From the NCBI GenBank assembly GCA_965224225.1, contig CBDCZF010000005.1, positions 1-64,000 of the forward strand: a stretch of 64,000 bases of DNA, given 5' to 3'. This DNA comes from CAJQQK01 sp965224225 (GTDB lineage: Bacteria; Pseudomonadota; Alphaproteobacteria; Rhizobiales; Hyphomicrobiaceae). Of this stretch, positions 46,314-54,609 are shown piece after piece. The notes under the pieces were generated by a model. It was not told the DNA's origin. It saw only the letters and a list, made by a program, of their open reading frames with translations, and did no database searches. The position numbers and the translations under genes were made by a program. Every line of letters begins with the position of its first letter. Within the stretch, counting starts at the first letter, position 1.

Positions 46314-47561
46314 ATGCAGGTCGACAGTAATCTCAAGGTTGATGGCGATCGGCTGTGGGACAGCCTGATGGAGATGGCCAAGATCGGAGCGACGCCAAAG
46401 GGCGGCGTCAAGCGTCTGACGTTGACCGATCTCGACCGTGACAGCCGCGATCTGTTCCAGGAATGGGCGGTGGAAGCCGGTTGCAGCCTGGAGGTCGACC
46501 AGATGGGTTCGATGTTCCTGCGCCGTGCCGGCACCGACGATACGCTGGCGCCGGTAATGATCGGCAGCCATCTCGATACGCAGCCGACCGGCGGTAAGTT
46601 CGACGGTGCACTCGGTGTACTTGCCGGGCTTGAAGTGGTGCGGACGCTCAAGGACCTCGGCATCAAGACGCGGCATCCGATCGAGATCGTCAACTTCACC
46701 AACGAGGAAGGATCGAGGTTTGCACCGGCGATGGTGGCATCGGGGGTGACGGCCGGTGTGTTCGATCTCGACTTTGCTTTGTCGCGCGAGGACGGTGATG
46801 GGTCGAAGCTCGGTGATGAGCTGAAACGGATCGGTTATGCGGGCGATGCGCAAGTCGCCGGCCGGCCGTTTCACGCGTTCCTCGAAGTGCACATCGAGCA
46901 GGGGCCGTTTCTCGAAGAGGACGGTATCGACATCGGTGTCGTGACCTTGGCGAATGGGCAGAAGTGGTACGAGATCACGGTCGAGGGGTTCGAGAGCCAT
47001 GCCGGGCCGACGCCAATGACGCGGCGCAAGGATGCGCTCTTGGGTGCGGCGGGTATAATCGAGAAGGTCAACGCGATCGGCATGGCGTACCAGCCGGGTG
47101 GCTGTGCGACGGTCGGTATGATCGAGGCGGAACCCAATTCGCGCAACGTTATTCCGGGGAAGGTGTTCCTGACGGTTGATTTCCGACATCCCGAGCCGGA
47201 CGCCCTGGCGGAGATGGCGGCCGAACTGGAGGCAGCGGTGCCGGAGATCTGTGCCGGGCGGCAGGTCACGGCGCAGATGGAGAAGATCTTCGATTTTGCG
47301 CCGCTGCATTTCGACGAACGCTGCATCGCGGCCGTCCGGGGTGCTGCGGAGAAGCTCGGCTTCAGCCATCGCGACGTCACCTCCGGTGCCGGCCACGATG
47401 CCGTGCACATGGGCATGGCGGGGCCGGCGGCGATGATCTTTACGCCCTGCATCGACGGTATCAGCCACAACGAGGCGGAGGACATGACAAAGGAATGGGC
47501 GGCGGCCGGTGGCAGCGTGTTGCTGCATGCGGCTTTGGAATTGGCTGAAATTCTCGACTAA
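46314..47561 (+). CDS. M20-family amidohydrolase (N-carbamoyl-L-amino acid hydrolase/allantoate amidohydrolase type)
   Basis: 415-residue Zn-dependent hydrolase of the Zn-dependent hydrolase/hydantoinase branch. Metal ligands are visible in MIGSHLDTQPTGGKFDG, VNFTNEEGSRFAPAM and AFLEVHIEQGPFLE. The dimerisation domain contains ESHAGPTPMTRRKDAL, and the final ligand lies in TPCIDGISHNEAED. AGGGAG lies upstream of ATG 46314. Family members hydrolyse N-carbamoyl amino acids, allantoate or ureidoglycolate. An enzyme of this class could follow the hydantoinase encoded at 1-3312, but the genes are 43 kb apart. Confidence 0.92.
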   Translation: MQVDSNLKVDGDRLWDSLMEMAKIGATPKGGVKRLTLTDLDRDSRDLFQEWAVEAGCSLEVDQMGSMFLRRAGTDDTLAPVMIGSHLDTQPTGGKFDGALGVLAGLEVVRTLKDLGIKTRHPIEIVNFTNEEGSRFAPAMVASGVTAGVFDLDFALSREDGDGSKLGDELKRIGYAGDAQVAGRPFHAFLEVHIEQGPFLEEDGIDIGVVTLANGQKWYEITVEGFESHAGPTPMTRRKDALLGAAGIIEKVNAIGMAYQPGGCATVGMIEAEPNSRNVIPGKVFLTVDFRHPEPDALAEMAAELEAAVPEICAGRQVTAQMEKIFDFAPLHFDERCIAAVRGAAEKLGFSHRDVTSGAGHDAVHMGMAGPAAMIFTPCIDGISHNEAEDMTKEWAAAGGSVLLHAALELAEILD

Positions 47562-47565
47562 GGGT

Positions 47566-47719
47566 CCAGGGACAAGTCCCTGGTCAGGGAGTTTGAGGGG
47601 CTGAAAACCCCTCATGGATCGCCGCTTGGCGGCGATATGTTAAGGACGCTGTCCGCTCGATGTTCGTGTTCGAAACATCGACACGAAATGAAATCCTGCC
47701 AAAGGGCATTGCCCTTTGG
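47566..47719. repeat. row of five short perfect hairpins
   Basis: Five separate inverted repeats in 154 bp: CCAGGGAC/GTCCCTGG (47566-47583), TGAGGGG/CCCCTCA (47594-47614), ATCGCCGC/GCGGCGAT (47618-47636), TCGATGTT/AACATCGA (47657-47681) and CCAAAGGGC/GCCCTTTGG (47699-47719). The first may terminate the amidohydrolase transcript; the last ends 24 bp before the start codon of the next gene and could affect its translation. Confidence 0.7.
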
Positions 47720-47742
47720 AAACCGGAAGTGAAGGAAACGAG

Positions 47743-48618
47743 ATGCGTTCGATCGGTTTTGTCGGGCTTGGTGCAATGGGGGCTGGCATGGCGCGGCAGT
47801 TGATCGCCAAGCAGTTCAAGGTGACTGGTTTCGATATCAATCCTGCGGCTCTCGAGAGCCTTGCAGCCGATGGCGGGCATCAGGCGGGCTCTGCGGCTGA
47901 GGCAGCGCACGGGGCGGACGCGTTGATCGTGATGGTCGTCAATGCCGACCAGGCGGAGAGCGTACTGTTCGAGGCCGGCGCGCTCGAGGCGCTGCCCGCC
48001 GGGGCGCCGGTGATCGTAATGTCGACGTGTGCGCCGGACCGGGCGCAGGCGATGGCGGCGCGGTGTTCAGAGGCAGGCCATCCGTTTATCGATGCGCCCG
48101 TCTCAGGTGGTCAGGTCGGCGCCGAGGCGGGTACGCTGACGATCATGTCGGCGGCGCCGAGGGCGGACTACGACAAGGTCGAAGGCGTGCTCAAGGCGAT
48201 GGGCTCGAACACCTATTTCATCGGTGAGGAGGTCGGTCAGGGCTCGGCGATGAAGACCGTCAATCAGCTGATGGCCGGTGCGCACATCGCGATTGCGGCT
48301 GAGGCGCTTGCGTTTGCCGAGCGGGCCGGCATCGATGCGAAGCTCGCCTTGGAGATCCTGTCGGGTTCGGCGGCGTCGAGCTGGATGCTGCAGAACCGTG
48401 GACCGGAGATGGTGCAGCAAACGGGTAAAGTGACCAGTGCAGTGGACATTTTCGTCAAAGATCTGGGGATAGTGCTGGATGCGGGGCGTGCTATGCGCAT
48501 GGGCCTGCCGCTGGCGGCGGCCGCGCACCAACGGTTTCTCGATGCATCGGGTGCCGGGCATGGGCGCGAGGACGATAGCCAGGTAGTCAAGGTTTACCGG
48601 AAGATGCGGGAGGGGTAG
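47743..48618 (+). CDS. NAD(P)-dependent beta-hydroxyacid dehydrogenase (3-hydroxyisobutyrate dehydrogenase family)
   Basis: 291-residue oxidoreductase. The Rossmann motif IGFVGLGAMGAGMARQL lies at residues 3-19, the substrate-binding DAPVSGGQVGAEAGTLTIM follows, and the catalytic lysine lies in GQGSAMKTVNQLM. The C-terminal all-helical domain is complete (DLGIVLDAGRAMRMGLPLAAAAHQ). AAGGAAACGAG precedes ATG 47743; a start nine codons earlier is not conserved. Possible substrates include tartronate semialdehyde, 3-hydroxyisobutyrate and L-threonate; the sequence does not decide. Confidence 0.92.
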   Translation: MRSIGFVGLGAMGAGMARQLIAKQFKVTGFDINPAALESLAADGGHQAGSAAEAAHGADALIVMVVNADQAESVLFEAGALEALPAGAPVIVMSTCAPDRAQAMAARCSEAGHPFIDAPVSGGQVGAEAGTLTIMSAAPRADYDKVEGVLKAMGSNTYFIGEEVGQGSAMKTVNQLMAGAHIAIAAEALAFAERAGIDAKLALEILSGSAASSWMLQNRGPEMVQQTGKVTSAVDIFVKDLGIVLDAGRAMRMGLPLAAAAHQRFLDASGAGHGREDDSQVVKVYRKMREG

Positions 48619-48669
48619 CTTGACGGGCAAGAGCTGCCGGCATGTCCGGAAACAAAGTGGAGAAAAGCT

Positions 48670-49638
48670 ATGTATCGTCGATTTCTTGCCTTGACCGTGA
48701 TGTGCGCCGGGGTGGCGCTCACGCCGTTCGCTGCGGCAGCCGACGTCGTCAAGATTACGCCGCTCGGCGGGCAAGACGGGGAGTTCTGCCGTCTTGACCG
48801 GGCGCTGATCTTCGAAGACCCAAACGGAACACGCCTGCTTTACGATGCCGGACGGACCGTTGCCGGTGCGGGCGATCCGCGGCTTGGCAAGATCGATGTC
48901 GTGCTCGTCAGCCATATGCATGGCGACCATGCCGGCAACCGACACACCAAGGCGCCGAACGCGGGTTCCTGCGCGATGCCGGATTTCTCGGTTGCCGCGA
49001 CGCCGAACTCGAACAGCGTCAACATCGCCGTGGCCAAGAAGGCGAAGATGGTCACCGGCAGTGAGATGGCACGGTTCTTTGCCGGCAAGATGAAAGCTGC
49101 GGGCGGCAATCCGAAGGACTCGATGCTGGTTCGGTTCGGGGCCATGAAAACGGTCGGCGGTGTCGGCATCACGACCGTGCCTGCCGTGCATTCGAACGGC
49201 GTTGCTCCGGCCTTCATCGGCGGCCGGCTCGGGGAGTTGATGAAGGAAGCCGGTCTCACCGGATACGCGGGCCCACCGACGGGCTACGTCTTGAAGTTCA
49301 CGAACGGGCTGGTCGTCTACCTGTCGGGTGATACGGGCATCACAGCCGAGCAGGACGCGGTGGTGCGCGGTCACTACGGCGCCAAGCTGGCGGTCATCAA
49401 CATCGGCAACACGTTTACGACCGGTCCGCGAGAGGCTGCCTATGTGATCAATTCGCTGGTCAAGCCCAATGCGGTGATCGCTTCTCACGCAAATGAGGAA
49501 GCGACGAAGGACGGCAAGGTGATCGCCGGCACGCGGACGGAAACGTTCATGAAGGCGGTGAAGGTGCCGGTCTACATTCCGTTGAGCGGACGGACGATGT
49601 CGATGGATGCATCGGGCAAATGTGTTGCGGGCTGCTGA
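48670..49638 (+). CDS. exported MBL-fold metallo-hydrolase
   Basis: 322-residue MBL-fold protein with a Sec signal peptide (MYRRFLALTVMCAGVALTPFAAAA). The zinc motif VVLVSHMHGDHAGN is at about residues 77-90; later ligands are in VPAVHSNG, YLSGDTGITAEQ and VIASHANEEATKDG. Similar to periplasmic UlaG/lactonase-like MBL hydrolases. It follows the dehydrogenase after 51 bp and may be co-transcribed. Substrate unknown. Confidence 0.88.
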   Translation: MYRRFLALTVMCAGVALTPFAAAADVVKITPLGGQDGEFCRLDRALIFEDPNGTRLLYDAGRTVAGAGDPRLGKIDVVLVSHMHGDHAGNRHTKAPNAGSCAMPDFSVAATPNSNSVNIAVAKKAKMVTGSEMARFFAGKMKAAGGNPKDSMLVRFGAMKTVGGVGITTVPAVHSNGVAPAFIGGRLGELMKEAGLTGYAGPPTGYVLKFTNGLVVYLSGDTGITAEQDAVVRGHYGAKLAVINIGNTFTTGPREAAYVINSLVKPNAVIASHANEEATKDGKVIAGTRTETFMKAVKVPVYIPLSGRTMSMDASGKCVAGC

Positions 49639-49676
49639 TGCGGCGACATGGCGACAATCACAGGGGATGAAGCGGC

Positions 49677-49913
49677 ATGGGAAATCTGGCACCGATCGTG
49701 TTTTCGGCCGTTATTCTGGTCTGCTTCATCGTCTACGTGTTTGCGGCAAACCGGAAGCTTGACCGCCTTTCCCAGGCTGCCGGCCGCGCGCAGACGGGCA
49801 CAGGCGAAGGTGCCGACATCTGGACGTGGTTGCAGCGATTGTCGCTGATCGCCGGGTTGGTGAGTTTTGGGATTCAGATGGCGCAGTTGTTTGGGTGGTT
49901 GTCGGTGGGGTGA
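49677..49913 (+). CDS. small two-helix membrane protein
   Basis: 78 residues with two hydrophobic helices (about residues 5-23 and 54-74) joined by a polar linker (NRKLDRLSQAAGRAQTGTGEGADIWTWLQRL). AGGGGATG lies upstream of ATG 49677. No recognised family. Codon use and the clean two-helix layout support a real gene. Confidence 0.65.
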   Translation: MGNLAPIVFSAVILVCFIVYVFAANRKLDRLSQAAGRAQTGTGEGADIWTWLQRLSLIAGLVSFGIQMAQLFGWLSVG

Positions 49914-49953
49914 ACGGTGCGGGGAGATTCGCCAGGGAAGCCGTTGCAGCAGT

Positions 49954-50451
49954 TCATCGGTAATCGTAAACGTCCGGATGTCCACGTCTGTAAGTTTCGC
50001 CGTACAAATCTACTTCATCTTGATCGGGGGCAAGCATCGGGCGACTTCGCTTGCCGAGCAGCAATCTCTCAACAGCCTCGCGAAAAGTCTCGCCTTCGAA
50101 GTAAAACGCATCATGAATGTCTGAACAACCGTAGCATTCACCAGCTGATGACATAACCAACGCTCCATGGGCGTTATGCACTTCAGCAATCCAAATCAAC
50201 TTTGTACGAAGCAATTCTTCCCAGGTTTTCTTGTAATCTTCGTCGGGCATGACCACTCCGGAGAAATCGATGTCGCTACTCGCGACCTCAAGTCCAGCTC
50301 CCGTGGTGCCAACTCTTAAGCCATCGAATTCCTGAAGTACGGCATAGGCTGGATGGTCTTTGGGAACCATTGCATCAACATGAACGCGGCGCCCGGGCTT
50401 CCAGCCTGCCGCCGAAAATAGGTGACGAACTGAACTTGGGATCTCGTTCAT
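49954..50451 (-). CDS. SUKH-3-like domain protein, possible immunity protein
   Basis: 165 residues. FSAAGWKPGRRVHVDAMV near the N-terminus, then LQEFDGLRVG, a central P-D-E-D-Y-K-K segment and the later LIWIAEVHNAHGALVMSSAGECYG with a helical FREAVERLLLG match the pattern of SUKH-3 proteins, several of which are immunity proteins for nuclease or deaminase toxins. GGAGC precedes ATG 50451. No toxin gene is adjacent. Base composition and codon use look less GC-rich than the neighbours, suggesting acquisition. Assignment is by pattern only. Confidence 0.55.
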   Translation of the reverse strand: MNEIPSSVRHLFSAAGWKPGRRVHVDAMVPKDHPAYAVLQEFDGLRVGTTGAGLEVASSDIDFSGVVMPDEDYKKTWEELLRTKLIWIAEVHNAHGALVMSSAGECYGCSDIHDAFYFEGETFREAVERLLLGKRSRPMLAPDQDEVDLYGETYRRGHPDVYDYR

Positions 50452-50696
50452 TTTTGCTCCAGGGCTCCAAACGGCCAATGCCATATATTCGGTTGCAAAC
50501 TGCGGTCCGGTTCACCGCTCTTTCCTGACCTTATATCTGTCTACCTCGGTAGGTGAGATGCGATCCGCAATGCCGCAAGTGGCCCGGACCCAATGAGGAT
50601 CAATTGAGCCTATAAGACTTGACGCTGGGTCATAAACGCGAGAACGATGGTGTTCTCTCGCATCGTCGTCAATGGCAAAACTTGAACTGCTCGACC

Positions 50697-50945
50697 ATGT
50701 CCAAGGCGGACCCATGGGAATTGCTAGGTATTGGAATGCCGGCAGTAATGGCATCTGACGTGAGGAGATGGCGCGTCGAAGAAGATGAGACTTGGCGCGG
50801 CGTCGCTAGTGAGTGGTTTCAAAAATATGGTGCCGAGTTTGATTGGCCGGCTTGTGACGCGGAGCACCAATCATTGGGTATGATGCTTTGCGAGGCAGCA
50901 GCTAAATCGTTCGATGAAGACTGGACGAAAGAACCTTGGAACTGA
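50697..50945 (+). CDS. small hypothetical protein
   Basis: 82 residues from ATG 50697, tryptophan-rich and acidic (SDVRRWRVEEDETWRGVASEW, EFDWPACDAEHQSL). No recognised domain. It is divergent from the SUKH-3-like gene and shares its lower GC and weaker codon bias. No clear ribosome binding site, so existence is moderately supported. Confidence 0.4.
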   Translation: MSKADPWELLGIGMPAVMASDVRRWRVEEDETWRGVASEWFQKYGAEFDWPACDAEHQSLGMMLCEAAAKSFDEDWTKEPWN

Positions 50946-51151
50946 ACGGTTTGCCGAATTCCGAAGACGGCCTGTTTCAGCACTGGCACCCGGCTGATAT
51001 TTGAAGCTCGGGTGCTCCTGGTGCGACGTAAATGGCCGACAGTCCGAAACAGGGCGGCTGCCGCGGTTGCATGGCACGCACCCATGCACAGCATCCCAAT
51101 TTCCTGCTAAACCACCGTCACCAAACAACACCTCAACCGGAGATCCCGAGC

Positions 51152-52789
51152 ATGCCGGCAAACGTCCAGGGCGGCGAAACGTTCGACTATATCATCATCG
51201 GTGCCGGGTCGGCCGGCTGTGTGCTGGCCAACCGGTTGAGCGAGGATCCGGCCGTTTCAGTGGCGCTGTTGGAGGCCGGGGGACGGGATACGAACCCGTG
51301 GCTGCATGTGCCGGCAGGGTATTACCGGACGATGCTCGATCCGTCGGTGACCTGGCAGTTCGGGGCCGGGCCGGAGCCGCATCTCGATGGGCGGATCGTG
51401 CCGTGGCCGCGCGGGCGGGTGCTCGGCGGGTCGAGCGCGATCAACGGTCTCTTGTATGTGCGCGGGCAGCGGCAGGACTATGACATGTGGCGCCAGCTCG
51501 GGAATGCGGGCTGGTCGTTCGAGGATGTGCTGCCTTACTTCAAGCGCTCGGAAGGCAATGAGCGGGGCGAGGATGCGCTGCATGGCGGCAGCGGTCCGCT
51601 CGGCGTCTCCGATGTGCGTATGAAGAACCCGCTGTGTGAGGCCTATATCGCGGCCTGCGTTGCGGCCGGCATTCCGGCGACCAACGATTTCAACGGCGCG
51701 AGCCAGGAAGGGGTCGGCTACTATCAGTTCACGACCAAGGACGGGCGGCGGTCGTCGACTGGGGTTGCCTATCTGAAGCCGGCGATGGCGCGCAAGAACC
51801 TTACCGTGGTGACGAATGCCAATGTCGCGAAGATTGGGATTTCCGAAGGCCGGGTCAGGGCCGTCACGTTCGATCATCGGGGGGCTGCCAAGACCATCAA
51901 TGCCGGGCGCGAAGTGCTGTTGTCGGCCGGTGCGATCGGCAGCCCGCAGATCATGCAGGTTTCAGGGATCGGGCCGGGCGAGGTTTTGAAGGCTGCCGGT
52001 GTCGATGTCGTGCATGAGCTCAAGGGCGTCGGCGAGAATCTGCAGGATCATTTTCACGCCCGGTTCGTCTACGAAATGACGCTGCCGGCGAGCCTCAACA
52101 ATGTCTGGCACAGCCGCGTCAACCAGGTGAAGGTCGGGCTCGAATACATCGCGCGGCGGAGCGGCATTTTGACGATCGGGGCCGGGGTGGTCGGCGTGTT
52201 CATGAAATCGCATGCCGATCTCGAGGCGCCCGATTTGCAGATTCATTTCATGCCGCTGTCCGCGGTCGGGCCGGGACAGGGGCTGCACGAGTTCAACGGC
52301 ATCACGTCATCGATCGCGCAGCTCAGGCCCGAGAGTCGCGGGCATCTGCGTATCAGGACGGGGAATGCGGCCGACCAGCCGGCGATCCTCGCCAATTATC
52401 TCGACAGCCAGACGGACCGTGACGTGCTGCTCCGTGGCATGCACCGGATGCGCGAGATTTCCTCGCAGGCGGCGTGGGCCAACGTCATGAAGCGCGAGGT
52501 GGCGCCGGGGCCGGATGCGGTCAGCGACGAGGACCTGATGGCGTTTGCGCGGGCTGCCGGCACGACGATTTTCCACCCATGCAGCACGTGCAAGATGGGT
52601 TCCGATGAGATGGCGGTCGTCGACGAGCGCCTCAGGGTGCACGGGATCGACGGTTTGCGCGTGGTCGATGCCTCGATCATGCCGACACTGGTGTCAGGCA
52701 ATACCAACGCGCCGACGATCATGATCGGCGAAAAGGCGGCCGACATGATCCGAGAGGATGCCAGGTCGCACGCGCGGGCAGCTGCCTGA
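51152..52789 (+). CDS. GMC-family FAD-dependent oxidoreductase (choline dehydrogenase-like)
   Basis: 545-residue flavoprotein. The dinucleotide-binding motif YIIIGAGSAGCVLANRLSED lies near residues 13-32, PRGRVLGGSSAINGLLYVRG is GMC signature 1, LLSAGAIGSPQIMQVSGIGP is signature 2, and the catalytic histidine is in IFHPCSTCKMGSDEM, followed by SGNTNAPTIMIGEKAADM. ATG 51152 has CCGGAG upstream; a frame 40 codons longer lacks homology. Oxidises an unknown alcohol; not linked to betaine genes here. Confidence 0.94.
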   Translation: MPANVQGGETFDYIIIGAGSAGCVLANRLSEDPAVSVALLEAGGRDTNPWLHVPAGYYRTMLDPSVTWQFGAGPEPHLDGRIVPWPRGRVLGGSSAINGLLYVRGQRQDYDMWRQLGNAGWSFEDVLPYFKRSEGNERGEDALHGGSGPLGVSDVRMKNPLCEAYIAACVAAGIPATNDFNGASQEGVGYYQFTTKDGRRSSTGVAYLKPAMARKNLTVVTNANVAKIGISEGRVRAVTFDHRGAAKTINAGREVLLSAGAIGSPQIMQVSGIGPGEVLKAAGVDVVHELKGVGENLQDHFHARFVYEMTLPASLNNVWHSRVNQVKVGLEYIARRSGILTIGAGVVGVFMKSHADLEAPDLQIHFMPLSAVGPGQGLHEFNGITSSIAQLRPESRGHLRIRTGNAADQPAILANYLDSQTDRDVLLRGMHRMREISSQAAWANVMKREVAPGPDAVSDEDLMAFARAAGTTIFHPCSTCKMGSDEMAVVDERLRVHGIDGLRVVDASIMPTLVSGNTNAPTIMIGEKAADMIREDARSHARAAA

Positions 52790-52843
52790 CGCGAGGTCGG
52801 TAAGTACTGGCAGATTGTTTTTGAAAGACCCCCGAACGCCCGT

Positions 52844-53077
52844 TCAGTGCTTGCGCTTCGGCAGGAACTGGGAATGTGTGATCACGTTGTCATAACCTGG
52901 GACGCGTGATTGTACTTCAGCGCGTTCGATTTCACGGATCGTTTCTTGCAGTGCCTCTGCAACCTTTTTCAGCTGCGGGATTCGGCCAACATCCTGCTCG
53001 ATGTATTTCAAGGTTTCGCGAACGGTGGCGAGGTCGATATGGGGCGGCCAGGGCTGGCGGCGATCGATCTTGAACAC
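52844..53077 (-). CDS. small hypothetical protein
   Basis: 77 residues from GTG 53077 (AAGG about 9 bp upstream). Largely one amphipathic helical segment (LKYIEQDVGRIPQLKKVAEA) followed by LQETIREIERAEV and a basic tail (QFLPKRKH). A start 13 codons earlier (ATG 53116) is possible. No recognised family. Confidence 0.5.
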   Translation of the reverse strand: MFKIDRRQPWPPHIDLATVRETLKYIEQDVGRIPQLKKVAEALQETIREIERAEVQSRVPGYDNVITHSQFLPKRKH

Positions 53078-53341
53078 TGGATATGCCTTACTTTTACATG
53101 GTCGACGCAGCATCAAGCACGGCGGACATGCTTAACGCTCGATGGCCATCATGCAAGCTGCGGGCCGAACGGAACTTCGTGGTCCGGCGACTGCGAGAAT
53201 TGTTTAACAAAATCCTACTGTGTGCAATGCCAGGGTTCGTGGTGACGTCTCTTAAACGTCCTTTCGATACGATTGGAGAAAGTTGGGTGCCGACCGGCAA
53301 TCGTCCGGGCGGCCGTCGCGATCGAAAGCCGTTGTTGGTGC

Positions 53342-54571
53342 ATGTCCCGAAGCGTTCTCATCATCGTCGAAAACCTCACTGTGCCGCTCGACCGCCGCGT
53401 TTGGCAGGAAGCTACGGCACTTCGTGATGCGGGCTACACCGTATCCGTAATCTCGCCGAAGGGCGGCGAGTATCAGGCATCGTATGAACTGCTCGACGGC
53501 ATTCACGTATTCCGGCATCCGATGCCGCTCGAAGCTGACGGGGCGCTCGGCTATGCGATCGAATACGGCGCGGCGCTGTTCTGGGAGTTCGTGCTGTCGA
53601 TCAGAGCACAGGCCAAAGTCGGCTTCGACGTCGTGCAGGCGTGCAATCCGCCAGACCTGATCTTTATCGTGGCGGCGTTCTGGAAATACCTGTTCGGCAA
53701 GCGCTTCATCTTCGATCATCACGATATCAACCCGGAGCTTTACGAAGCCAAGTTCGGCAAGCGCGGGCTGTTTTACGAACTGCTCAAGCGGTTCGAGCGC
53801 ATGACCTTCCAGACGGCCGACGTCTCGCTTGCGACCAATGCAACGTTCAAGGAAATCGCCGTCGAGCGGGGCGGCATGGCGCCGGATGATGTCTATATCG
53901 TGCGTTCGATACCGGATCTCACGCGGTTTCGCCGGGTTGCGCCCGACAGCGGTCTGAGAGCTGGTGCCAGGAACGTGATCGGCTACGTCGGCATTATGGG
54001 TGCGCAGGACGGCGTGGATTTGCTGATCGAGGCGATGGCTGAACTGGTGCACGGCCAGGGGCGGGGCGATACGCAGTGTGTGATCGTCGGTTCGGGAACG
54101 GAACTCGACAATCTCAAAGCCATGGCGCGGGAGCTGGCGCTCGAAGACTACGTGACGTTCACCGGCTTTCGGTCGGGGGCGGAGCTGCTGAGTGCCTATT
54201 CGACGTTCGACGTCGGCGTCGTGCCCGATCCGAAGAACGGCTACAACGACAAGATCTCGATGAACAAGCACTTCGAATACATGTGCCTCGGGATCCCGTT
54301 CGTGCAGTTCGACCTGGTCGAGGGGCGCAACATTGCCGGTGATGCCTCGCTCTATGCGCGCGACAACTGTCCACGGGATCTGGCGCGGCAACTGGCCAGG
54401 CTGCTGGATGATCAGGCGATGCGTGAGGCGCTGGCCGAGATCGGGCGGGAACGGGCCCGTTCGCTGCTCGATTGGCAGCGTGAAGGCGGACGGCTGCTCG
54501 CGGCCTATGAGAAAGCGCTCGGTGGTCGCGCCATCGAGCCGACCCGTGAGCCGGCGGTTATCGGCGGCTGA
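53342..54571 (+). CDS. glycosyltransferase family 4
   Basis: 409-residue GT-B glycosyltransferase. The N-domain has LTVPLDRRVWQEATALRDAG and FDVVQACNPPDL; the C-domain has NVIGYVGIMGAQDGVDLLIEA, VIVGSGTELDNL and the sugar-nucleotide binding FDVGVVPDPKN through NKHFEYMCLGIPFVQFDL. ATG 53342 is chosen from the conserved SVLIIVENL start. Likely adds a sugar to a lipid-linked surface glycan; first gene of a glycan cluster that also has a flippase and two more transferases. Confidence 0.92.
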   Translation: MSRSVLIIVENLTVPLDRRVWQEATALRDAGYTVSVISPKGGEYQASYELLDGIHVFRHPMPLEADGALGYAIEYGAALFWEFVLSIRAQAKVGFDVVQACNPPDLIFIVAAFWKYLFGKRFIFDHHDINPELYEAKFGKRGLFYELLKRFERMTFQTADVSLATNATFKEIAVERGGMAPDDVYIVRSIPDLTRFRRVAPDSGLRAGARNVIGYVGIMGAQDGVDLLIEAMAELVHGQGRGDTQCVIVGSGTELDNLKAMARELALEDYVTFTGFRSGAELLSAYSTFDVGVVPDPKNGYNDKISMNKHFEYMCLGIPFVQFDLVEGRNIAGDASLYARDNCPRDLARQLARLLDDQAMREALAEIGRERARSLLDWQREGGRLLAAYEKALGGRAIEPTREPAVIGG

Positions 54572-54609
54572 AATACAATCACTTCAGTGCGCGCTGAAGG
54601 AGCTTCGGC

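Noticed and set aside
47566..47719. CRISPR-like array
   Set aside because: The five hairpins differ in sequence and spacing; there is no repeated unit and no cas gene in the window.
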